From an uncultured Chloroflexota bacterium (GTDB lineage: Bacteria > Chloroflexota > Chloroflexia > Chloroflexales > Roseiflexaceae): a stretch of DNA of 36,585 nt. The position numbers and the translations under genes were made by a program. Each line of letters begins with the position of its first letter. Within the stretch, counting starts at the first letter, position 1. Below the pieces are notes generated by a model. That model made no database searches, was not told where the DNA came from, and saw only the letters and a list, made by a program, of their open reading frames with translations. Shown in pieces: positions 22,837 through 29,914 of this stretch. The stretch is taken from positions 1 to 36,585 of the forward strand of contig CALFIC010000107.1 in assembly GCA_937876225.1 (NCBI GenBank), in the 5' to 3' direction.

Positions 22837-22865
22837 ATTGTAGCCGGTGGGGGCGGTGCTGTCAA
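22837..22865 (-). promoter_or_regulatory. Strong sigma-70-type promoter of tRNA-Gly
   Basis: On the minus strand TTGACA (22860-22865) and TACAAT (22837-22842) are separated by exactly 17 bases. Transcription would begin at about 22830, five bases before the tRNA. The stop codon TGA of the glycosyltransferase lies inside the -35 box. Confidence 0.85.
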
Positions 22866-24037
22866 GTTGACTTTGGTGTAGGGGTGATAATTGTCTGCAT
22901 GATTTGTTCGAGCTCGGCGCAATGCTGTTGCCACGAATAGTGGGCGACCACGCGCTCGCGCCCGGCGGCGCCGAGTTGCTGGGCCCGCTGTGGGTCGGCC
23001 AGCAATGCGGCGATTGCCTCTGCGAGTGCCGCAACATCGGCTTCGGGCACGAGCAAGCCTTCGTGTTGATGGCGCACGATTTGGTTGAGCGGGGTGATAT
23101 CGCTGGTGATGACGGGCAAAGCCGCCGCCATGTATTCGTGGATTTTGAGGGGTGACCAAAAGAACCCGGCAGCCTGTAGGGCGGGGTGGGCGTGGGTATC
23201 AAACGGGGCAATGCCGATATCAGCATCTGCGAGGATGGCGGGCATGGCGGCATAGGGTTGGGCACCCGTAAAAACAATATTGGGGTGGCCGCCTGCTAGC
23301 TGGGTGACTTGGGCAAATTCGGGCCCATGCCCTACAAACAAAAAGCGGGCGTTGATGCCACGATCGAGCAGGAGTCGGGCTGCCCGTACCCCATGGGCGA
23401 CGCCATGCCAGGCCCGGAAAGAGCCAACGAAGACCACGGTGGGTTGGTGATCGGGGGGGCGTTGGGCAGGGCGGGGGGTAAAGCGATCGACATCGGCACC
23501 CCACGGCGTTTCGTGAATGTGCGTACGGTCGATTTCGCTAGGGATGGTGGTCTGGAGGGGGGTCACGATGGCATCGGCCCAGCGGCATTGCATGGTGGCC
23601 CAGCGCCGCATCGGTCCGCCAAGGCGGTCATCGATTTGGCGTTTGCGAATGCTGGGGGGATCGACAATCAAGGCATTGACCTCGAGCAACGTGGGGCGTT
23701 TGCCGAGGCGGGCGGCAATCATGCCGGCTCCGGCAAAGTTGTAATAGCGCTCCATGATGACATCGGGTTGTAGCCGGTGCGCTATGGCTATGATAGTGGG
23801 AGTCGAGAGGAGTGATAATGCTTTGGGGATGTCAATATGGTAGACAGTGAAGCCGTCGAGCTGTTGTTGTGCGGGGGCAATCAAATGCCCGAGGTTGGTA
23901 TGTCCTTCGCGACTGACCGCCACCACATGCACGTCGTGGCCACGTAGACTCAACCCACGAGCCACTTCATAGGCATGGGTTGAGCCACCGAGATTGCCAG
24001 GCACGGGGATGCCACTTGCCACATAGAGGATTTTCAC
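22862..24037 (-). CDS. Glycosyltransferase family 4
   Basis: The 391-residue protein is a GT-B-fold glycosyltransferase. The N-terminal domain has LYVASGIPVPGNLGGSTHAYEVARGL, a Gly-rich acceptor loop. The C-terminal domain has VVFVGSFRAWHG and the nucleotide-sugar-binding stretch SPLKIHEYMAAALPVI, the GT4 E-x7-E region. Such enzymes transfer sugars to lipids, glycans or small molecules; donor and acceptor are not known. The start is GTG at 24037 with GGAAA upstream. It follows darA in the yebC-ruvC-darA run and has no terminator before the tRNA. Confidence 0.88.
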   Translation of the reverse strand: MKILYVASGIPVPGNLGGSTHAYEVARGLSLRGHDVHVVAVSREGHTNLGHLIAPAQQQLDGFTVYHIDIPKALSLLSTPTIIAIAHRLQPDVIMERYYNFAGAGMIAARLGKRPTLLEVNALIVDPPSIRKRQIDDRLGGPMRRWATMQCRWADAIVTPLQTTIPSEIDRTHIHETPWGADVDRFTPRPAQRPPDHQPTVVFVGSFRAWHGVAHGVRAARLLLDRGINARFLFVGHGPEFAQVTQLAGGHPNIVFTGAQPYAAMPAILADADIGIAPFDTHAHPALQAAGFFWSPLKIHEYMAAALPVITSDITPLNQIVRHQHEGLLVPEADVAALAEAIAALLADPQRAQQLGAAGRERVVAHYSWQQHCAELEQIMQTIITPTPKST

Positions 24038-24091
24038 GGAATTTCCATTGATGATTAAATGAAAAATGCGACTGGCGGGGAGGTGAATTGG

Positions 24092-24334
24092 TTACATGCG
24101 CTCGTAGCGTTCGAGGTCAAGCACGATACACAAGGCGCCTTCGGCGACGGTAGAGACGGTTTGTTGCGCTTTGGTGACGGCGGTATCTTCGACACCAGCC
24201 AGCAACGTGGTGTTGCCACGGCGCAAAAAACCACCACTCGAGGCGAGCCGCGTCACGCGAAATCCTTGTTCAACTAAGGCGTCTACGGCTGCATCGGCCA
24301 CGGCATCTTCGGTCACAAAAACGAGTAATTTCAT
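24092..24334 (-). CDS. DarA/PII-like cyclic-di-AMP receptor (DUF970)
   Basis: This 80-residue protein matches the DarA/PstA family of PII-like proteins, which form trimers that bind cyclic di-AMP. The family stretch is TRLASSGGFLRRGNTTLLAGVED, at about residues 27-49, preceded by MKLLVFVTEDAVADAAVDAL. It is shorter than the 109-residue Bacillus protein because the T-loop region is brief. ATG 24334 has AAGGAG before it; an upstream frame extension into ruvC is rejected. It begins 16 bases after ruvC. The downstream partner of DarA proteins is still unclear. Confidence 0.82.
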   Translation of the reverse strand: MKLLVFVTEDAVADAAVDALVEQGFRVTRLASSGGFLRRGNTTLLAGVEDTAVTKAQQTVSTVAEGALCIVLDLERYERM

Positions 24335-24350
24335 ATGGAGCTCCTTATAA

Positions 24351-24848
24351 TTAGTTGGCCTGGCGAATACGCTGAGCCATAGGCAGGGTATAGGTATGAC
24401 AAATCGCAATTGCGACAGCATCCGCAGCATCGTCTGGTTTAATGATTGCTGGCATCCGTAACGTCAACTTGACCATTTCTTGCATTTGGCGTTTGTCGGC
24501 ACCACCATAACCGGCCACGGTCTGCTTGATGATGATTGGCTTGTATTCGTAGACTGTCAGCCCTGCTTGGGCGAGTGCTAACAAGGCCACTCCGCGTGCT
24601 TGACTGACCGTCATGGCAGTTGTGACATTTTTTGAGAAAAAGAGCTCTTCGACGGCGCAATTATCGGGCTGGTAGGTGGTAATACACTCGGTCAGCCCGC
24701 GGTAGAGTGACAACAGGCGTTCGGCTTGGGGCATACCAGCCGGGGTCGTCAACGCACCACAGGCGACCAAGCTGAGGTTGCCATTGAGTGAATCAACAAT
24801 CCCCCATCCCATAATTGCGGTACCGGGATCAATCCCAATCGTACGCAT
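24351..24848 (-). CDS. ruvC: Crossover junction endodeoxyribonuclease RuvC
   Basis: RuvC resolves Holliday junctions by paired nicks. The acidic active site is visible as D7 (IGIDPGTAIMGWG), E68 (AVEELFFSKN) and the C-terminal DDAADAVAIAICH pair. The 165-residue length is normal. The ATG shares one base with the yebC stop (TAATG), so the two genes are coupled. It lacks an adjacent ruvA or ruvB; ruvA lies 1.6 kb downstream behind darA, the glycosyltransferase and a tRNA. Confidence 0.96.
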   Translation of the reverse strand: MRTIGIDPGTAIMGWGIVDSLNGNLSLVACGALTTPAGMPQAERLLSLYRGLTECITTYQPDNCAVEELFFSKNVTTAMTVSQARGVALLALAQAGLTVYEYKPIIIKQTVAGYGGADKRQMQEMVKLTLRMPAIIKPDDAADAVAIAICHTYTLPMAQRIRQAN

Positions 24849-25609
24849 TAGGCGCCAGCAAATTGCTCGGCCACCTCATCGGTGATGTCGAGGTTGCTAT
24901 AGACCTTTTGGACATCGTCGAGGTCTTCCATGCGTTCAATTAATTTGAGTGCCCGCAGGGCGTCGGCGGCGTCGGCTTGGACGATGGTTTTGGGGCGCAT
25001 CGCTTTTTCGACGGTGGTAATGACTAATCCGGCTGCCAGCAATACATTGCGGATGGCGATGAGTTGTTTGTAGTCGGTATAGATTTCGAGCACATCACCA
25101 CCATCGATGACGTCGTCAGCACCAGCATCGATGGCCATCATCGTGGCATCATCGGTGCTTACTTTGCCGTTGCTCAAATCAACCACAATCAACCCTTTGA
25201 GGTCAAACATCCAGCTCACCGAGCCGGGTTCGCCAGGATTGCCGCCGATTTTGGTGAATACGGCCCGCACTTCTGAGGCGGTGCGGTTACGGTTGTCGGT
25301 GGCTGCTTCGATGATGACTGCCACGCCACCAGGGGCGTACCCTTCGTAGGTGATTTCTTCGAGTTGGGATTCGTTGCCTTTGCCTAAGCCCCGTTCGATG
25401 GCGCGATTGATACTGTCCATTGGCATGTTGCCGGCGCGGGCTCTATCAACAGAAATTCGCAAGCGGAAGTTGGTTTCGGGGTCGCCAGAGCCACCTTCAC
25501 GCACCGCAATCGCAATATCGCGGGCAAGCTTAGTAAATAATTGACCACGGCGTTGGTCGAGTACCCCTTTGGATCGACGAATGGTAGCCCATTTCGAGTG
25601 ACCGGACAT
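24848..25609 (-). CDS. yebC: YebC/PmpR family DNA-binding regulator (TACO1-like)
   Basis: The 253-residue protein begins MSGHSKWATIRRSKGVLDQRRGQ, the conserved start of the family, and continues with ITYEGYAPGGVAVIIEAATDNRNRT. The family has been linked to transcription control and, more recently, to translation of proline stretches. The start at 25609 is used because it gives that N-terminus and has GAGG before it. It heads the run yebC-ruvC-darA-glycosyltransferase. Pairing with ruvC is common. Confidence 0.95.
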   Translation of the reverse strand: MSGHSKWATIRRSKGVLDQRRGQLFTKLARDIAIAVREGGSGDPETNFRLRISVDRARAGNMPMDSINRAIERGLGKGNESQLEEITYEGYAPGGVAVIIEAATDNRNRTASEVRAVFTKIGGNPGEPGSVSWMFDLKGLIVVDLSNGKVSTDDATMMAIDAGADDVIDGGDVLEIYTDYKQLIAIRNVLLAAGLVITTVEKAMRPKTIVQADAADALRALKLIERMEDLDDVQKVYSNLDITDEVAEQFAGA

Positions 25610-25645
25610 AGCAAATACCTCTATAGAATGCATCGTATTGCGTGT

Positions 25646-25654
25646 ATTATACCA
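25646..25654 (-). promoter_or_regulatory. Extended -10 promoter for the yebC-ruvC operon
   Basis: The minus strand reads TGGTATAAT about 37 bases before the yebC start. No good -35 is found. It is the same extended -10 form as at coaX and rpsO. Confidence 0.55.
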
Positions 25655-25702
25655 TACGCACCTAATTCATCATAGCCTCTGTTTAGCTATTACCAAATAC
25701 AA

Positions 25703-25732
25703 ACCGCCCCACGTAATCAAACGTGGGGCGGT
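25703..25732 (-). terminator. Terminator of ftsH
   Basis: ACCGCCCCACGT at 25703-25714 pairs perfectly with 25721-25732 (6-base loop). On the minus strand TTTGTATTT follows. It is 14 bases after the ftsH stop. Confidence 0.8.
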
Positions 25733-25746
25733 CGTGCGGATTGGAT

Positions 25747-27612
25747 TTAGTTGTTGACTGGGACGTCGACGCCGTTGGTTTGTTGCACGCGGGCAATCAA
25801 GCTCCGCAAGCGCTCACCATCGAGGGATTCGTATTCGATCAAGGCATTGGCCATGTCTTCGAGAATGGTGCGGTTGGTGGTCAAAATCGAGCGGGTGTGG
25901 GCGTAGGCTTCAGCCACAATCCGGAAGACCTCTTCGTCGATTTTGCGGGCCACGTCTTCGCCATAGTTGCGTTGTTCGCTGATTTCGCGACCAAGGAAGA
26001 TCATCTCTTCTTTTTCGCCAAAGGCAATCGGCCCCAACTTGGTGCTCATGCCAAAGCGGGTGACCATGGCGCGGGCAATCCGGGTGACTTGAGTGATGTC
26101 ACCTGAGGCACCAGTGGTGACTTCTTCGATCCCAAAGATGATTTCCTCGGCCACACGTCCACCCAATGCTGATACCAACTGGGCATTGAATTGTGACATC
26201 GTGGTGTAGCGCAAGCTGTCTTCTTCGGGCAAGAACAAGGTATAGCCACCGGCTCGACCACGAGGAATGATGGTGACCTTTTGGACCATGTGGGAGTGGG
26301 ACATACCGGCGGCGGCAATGGCATGACCCGCTTCGTGGTACGACACCAACAGCTTTTCGCGTTCGGTCATGACACGGCTCCGGCGCTCAGGGCCACCGAG
26401 GGCGACCCGCTCGACGGCATCACTCAACTCCAATTGGCCGATTTGCTTCTTGGAGCGGCGGGCTGCCAAAATAGCGGCTTCGTTGATGGCGTTGGCCAAA
26501 TCAGCACCCGAGAACCCGGGGGTGAGCTTAGCGATAACGGTCATATCGACGTCGTCTGCCAACGGCTTGCCTTTGGAATGGACGGCAAGGACGGCGATAC
26601 GTCCTTTGACGTCGGGGGTATCGAGTACCACCTGGCGGTCAAACCGGCCGGGACGAATCAAGGCGGGGTCGAGCACGTCAGGGCGGTTGGTGGCGGCAAT
26701 CACGATGATGTTGGTGGTGGAATCAAATCCGTCCATCTCCACCAAAATTTGATTGAGGGTTTGTTCGCGCTCATCGTGCGATCCACCCAACCCAGCACCA
26801 CGTTGACGACCCACTGCATCGATTTCGTCGATGAAAATGATACAAGGGGCGTTGCGCTTGGCTTGGTCAAACAAATCACGGACCCGTGAGGCACCCACAC
26901 CGACGAACATTTCGACAAACTCAGAACCCGAAATCGAGAAGAACGGTACCCCTGCTTCACCGGCTACTGCCCGTGACAACAAAGTTTTACCGGTTCCCGG
27001 AGGACCAACCATCAATACACCGCGAGGAATGCGGGCACCGAGTGCTGAGAATTTGTCGGGGAACTTGAGGAACTCGACAATTTCGCTGAGGTCTTGTTTG
27101 GCTTCTTCTTGGCCGGCGACATCCGCAAAGGTGACGCTGGGTTTATCCGGCGAAAACATGCGGGCGCGGCTTTTGCCGAATGACATGGCTTGATTGTTGG
27201 ATCCTTGTGCTTGGCGCATAAAGAAGACAAAGAAACCAATCATTAAAATGACCGGCAACAATACCGAAATGACATTGAATAACCCGCCCCACGCCGGGGC
27301 AGCCCCGATTTTGAGGTCGACACTATCGAGCGGCACGCCAGCTTGTACCAACAAGGTGGTAATGCTGTCGCCATTTTCGATGCGTGAATGGACCACTTTG
27401 GTGTCACGGTAGTTGACGACGATTTCGCTACTGCCCGTTTGGACATCAATGCTTTTGACTTTACCGGCTTTGGCATCAGCAAGAACAGTATAGATACCGC
27501 TCTCGGCGATACTTGCTTGTGAACCACTAAAATAATTAAAAAATAGTGCAAGCGCTGCAACAAGGATGATGAGGTAGACGAAACTATTCTTCAGCCAGCG
27601 ATTTTCGCCCAT
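25747..27612 (-). CDS. ftsH: ATP-dependent zinc metalloprotease FtsH
   Basis: FtsH is a membrane-bound AAA+ protease that removes damaged membrane proteins and short-lived regulators. The 621-residue protein has two N-terminal membrane helices (about 10-26 and 112-132) around an extracytoplasmic domain. Walker A is GPPGTGKT at 203-210, Walker B is IIFIDEID at 258-265, and the SRH region is NIIVIAATNRPDVLDPALIRPGRFD. The zinc site is HEAGH at 426-430 with the third ligand in the later LGGRVAEEIIFG helix. The gene has its own promoter and terminator and lies behind hpt, in the conserved tilS-hpt-ftsH order. Confidence 0.98.
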   Translation of the reverse strand: MGENRWLKNSFVYLIILVAALALFFNYFSGSQASIAESGIYTVLADAKAGKVKSIDVQTGSSEIVVNYRDTKVVHSRIENGDSITTLLVQAGVPLDSVDLKIGAAPAWGGLFNVISVLLPVILMIGFFVFFMRQAQGSNNQAMSFGKSRARMFSPDKPSVTFADVAGQEEAKQDLSEIVEFLKFPDKFSALGARIPRGVLMVGPPGTGKTLLSRAVAGEAGVPFFSISGSEFVEMFVGVGASRVRDLFDQAKRNAPCIIFIDEIDAVGRQRGAGLGGSHDEREQTLNQILVEMDGFDSTTNIIVIAATNRPDVLDPALIRPGRFDRQVVLDTPDVKGRIAVLAVHSKGKPLADDVDMTVIAKLTPGFSGADLANAINEAAILAARRSKKQIGQLELSDAVERVALGGPERRSRVMTEREKLLVSYHEAGHAIAAAGMSHSHMVQKVTIIPRGRAGGYTLFLPEEDSLRYTTMSQFNAQLVSALGGRVAEEIIFGIEEVTTGASGDITQVTRIARAMVTRFGMSTKLGPIAFGEKEEMIFLGREISEQRNYGEDVARKIDEEVFRIVAEAYAHTRSILTTNRTILEDMANALIEYESLDGERLRSLIARVQQTNGVDVPVNN

Positions 27613-27699
27613 GTCTCTTCACAATCTAGGAGTAGACACTCCGTGGTAGCGCGGCTCTGATACGAACAGAGGTGAACATGCTACATGTTTAGTCCTGTG

Positions 27700-27729
27700 A
27701 TTATAACACTGTCGTTTTCGCTTGGGCAA
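27700..27729 (-). promoter_or_regulatory. Promoter of ftsH
   Basis: The minus strand reads TGTTATAAT at 27700-27708, an extended -10 box. TTGCCC at 27724-27729 is a fair -35 at 18 bases. The leader to ftsH is about 80 bases long. Confidence 0.55.
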
Positions 27730-27840
27730 GCAAGAACCACCCCAAAATAGCAACTCTTATTTAACTCTAATACCTGTGCTGTTTTGACGTGCATAAATTG
27801 GGCATATTTTTGAAAAAATCGGTAGATTTGCATATTTCAT

Positions 27841-27904
27841 ACCAATCCTATCGATTGGTGTGAACACCTACTGACAGGTGTGATGAATCACACTTGTCAG
27901 TAGG
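27841..27904. promoter_or_regulatory. Three adjacent hairpins after hpt
   Basis: ACCAATC/GATTGGT (27841-27859), GGTGT/ACACC (27857-27868) and a 17-bp stem with one G-U pair (27867-27883 with 27888-27904) follow each other. They lie just after the hpt stop at 27923. There is no U-run. The rest of the 310-base gap holds the ftsH promoter and AT-rich sequence with no gene. Confidence 0.5.
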
Positions 27905-27922
27905 TCGATTGAAATAGTATTT

Positions 27923-28471
27923 TTAGTGAGTGTAGATTTCGGGTTTAAGTACGCCGATATAGGGCAGATTACGATAATGTTCGGCATAATCGAGCCCATA
28001 TCCCACCACAAATTCATTGGGGATGTCAAAACCGAGGTAATCGACCGTCAATCCCACGGCGGGGTCGCGGCGGGCCGGCTTGTTCAACAACGTACAAATC
28101 CGCATGCTCGCCGGGTTGCGTTTGAGGAATTGGGCATGCAGATACGCCAGGGTGAGTCCACTATCGATGATGTCTTCGACAATCAACACATGTCGCCCAG
28201 CGATGTCCATATCCAAGTCTTTGAGCAGGCGTACCACGCCCGTGCTGTGGGTGCCATGGCCATAACTCGATGTGGCAATAAAATCAACAGAAAGGGGAAT
28301 ATCGATGGCGCGTGCCAAATCCATCATGAACATGGTACATCCTTTGAGTACCCCGATCATGACCAAATCGCCTAATTCTGCATAATCACGTGCAATAATT
28401 TGTCCAAGCTCTTGGACTCGGGTGGCAATTTGTGCTTCACTTAGCAACGTCTTCTCGATGTCCTGATGCAT
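27923..28471 (-). CDS. hpt: Hypoxanthine phosphoribosyltransferase
   Basis: Hpt salvages hypoxanthine and guanine by joining them to PRPP. The 182-residue protein has the PRPP-binding loop VEDIIDSGLTL at 98 onward, the flexible loop segment ATSSYGHGTHSTGVVRL, and LVMIGVLKGCTMFMMDLARAI for the first nucleotide contact. The late segment DYLGFDIPNEFVVGYGLDY is the purine-binding region of the family. It starts 33 bases after tilS and so is likely on that transcript, in the common tilS-hpt-ftsH order. Confidence 0.95.
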   Translation of the reverse strand: MHQDIEKTLLSEAQIATRVQELGQIIARDYAELGDLVMIGVLKGCTMFMMDLARAIDIPLSVDFIATSSYGHGTHSTGVVRLLKDLDMDIAGRHVLIVEDIIDSGLTLAYLHAQFLKRNPASMRICTLLNKPARRDPAVGLTVDYLGFDIPNEFVVGYGLDYAEHYRNLPYIGVLKPEIYTH

Positions 28472-28504
28472 GACAACTCCCTATACCAACTAAAAGTGGT
28501 TTTA

Positions 28505-29914
28505 TCATACCGTAAATTCGTCGTCTTTGTCACACCAGATTTGCAATGCTGGCTGATTGGGCAACGTGCGGTAAGCAGGGTCACTCCGTACCCCCACCAC
28601 CCAGACTACTTGTTCACCAATGCACACCAACGGCCAAGTAGCGCGTTGTGATGCGGGGATCTTGGCGTCAACCAACACATCTTGGACTCGGCGATGCCGG
28701 CCATTACCGATGCCGATGCGGTCACCTGTGTGACGTGTACGGAGCATATAACGGTGATTTGGTTGCAAAAAAACTTGTCTGCCATCGTGAAGTATGGGCT
28801 GCGCAGAGGTGCGTGCGTCGGCAATATGCAAGGAGTAATCACCACAGGCAATTGTTTGGGGCGGTACCAATAATTGCGGTTGCCCCGCGTAGACTGGTGC
28901 CACGGGGTGTATGCGCGCGCCGATGGTCAGTGCGGTGTCAGTAACCTGTGTTGCAATCCCCTTTGGTAGTGGTTGGGTCGGTGGCGTGCCAGCGATGAGG
29001 GCGATGCGGAGCGCTTCGATATGTCCAAAACTAATTTCACGCAGTGTGCCATGGTACAACGTAATGGCGCGGCGCAGGGCGGCCCGTTGTAGGGTTGGAT
29101 GTAATGCAGAAAAATATGCCCGTTGCAATTCAATGTGCGTTGCTGATGCTCGCGCCAATTGATCCCAATGCGCCATTAGGCTGGTATGCACAAAATCATC
29201 GCTGTCGCTACTAAGCAGTGCGGTCTGGGCAAGCAATTGGTTGAGTTGGGGTTGTTCTTGGCGCAGAGCGGGGAGCAGATTATGGCGCACTCGTACCCGC
29301 AAGGCGCTCTGTTTGTCGTTACTTGGATCGTGGCGTGGGGTGAGCTGGCGCGTTTGACAATAATCAAGGATGGTAGCCCGTGAAACGTCGAGGAATGGCC
29401 GTACCAGCGTGGCGTGTCCGGGTGGTGCGCTCGCTGCCCAGATCGACCATGGTGTCACCACTCGCATGGCAGCCAGCCCGGTTGTGCCACTGCCCCGTAA
29501 CAGGCGCATCAATACTGTTTCGGCTTGGTCGTCTTGGGTATGCGCCACCAGCACCATGTCGGCATCGATTTGTAGGGCATAGTGGGCGAGCCGGCGGTAA
29601 CGTACCACGCGGGCTGCTTCACTCAGATTGGCATAATCGGGGGCTTCGTGGCGGATATCGGCTGCATCAATCCAGGCTGTGAGTCCTAGTGATGCGGCGG
29701 TGGCGGCCACAAATTGGGCGTCGGCTATAGATTGTGCTCCGCGGAATTGATGGTCGAGGTGGTATACCGCCAGCGCTGACGCTGGATAAAATTCACATAA
29801 CGCATAGAGCAACGCCAATGAATCTGGTCCACCCGACACTGCCACCACCGCCCGCCGTAATGATGCAAGGGCTGGGTGGTAGCGTAACTGTGTGACGAGT
29901 GGATGGGCGTTCAT
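28505..29914 (-). CDS. tilS: tRNA(Ile)-lysidine synthase TilS
   Basis: TilS attaches lysine to C34 of the minor isoleucine tRNA so that it reads AUA. The ATP pyrophosphatase loop is SGGPDS at 27-32. The following TRQL and NLLPAL segments, and a C-terminal substrate-binding domain (MLRTRHTGDRIGIGNGRHRRVQDVLVDAKIPASQR), give the full-length form at 469 residues. The start overlaps the stop of the upstream envelope protein (ATGA), so the two are coupled. Confidence 0.95.
   Translation of the reverse strand: MNAHPLVTQLRYHPALASLRRAVVAVSGGPDSLALLYALCEFYPASALAVYHLDHQFRGAQSIADAQFVAATAASLGLTAWIDAADIRHEAPDYANLSEAARVVRYRRLAHYALQIDADMVLVAHTQDDQAETVLMRLLRGSGTTGLAAMRVVTPWSIWAASAPPGHATLVRPFLDVSRATILDYCQTRQLTPRHDPSNDKQSALRVRVRHNLLPALRQEQPQLNQLLAQTALLSSDSDDFVHTSLMAHWDQLARASATHIELQRAYFSALHPTLQRAALRRAITLYHGTLREISFGHIEALRIALIAGTPPTQPLPKGIATQVTDTALTIGARIHPVAPVYAGQPQLLVPPQTIACGDYSLHIADARTSAQPILHDGRQVFLQPNHRYMLRTRHTGDRIGIGNGRHRRVQDVLVDAKIPASQRATWPLVCIGEQVVWVVGVRSDPAYRTLPNQPALQIWCDKDDEFTV

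Noticed and set aside
22546..23277. Minus-strand ORF of 243 codons across the tRNA and the ruvA start
   Set aside because: It crosses a tRNA gene and two real coding regions in other frames.
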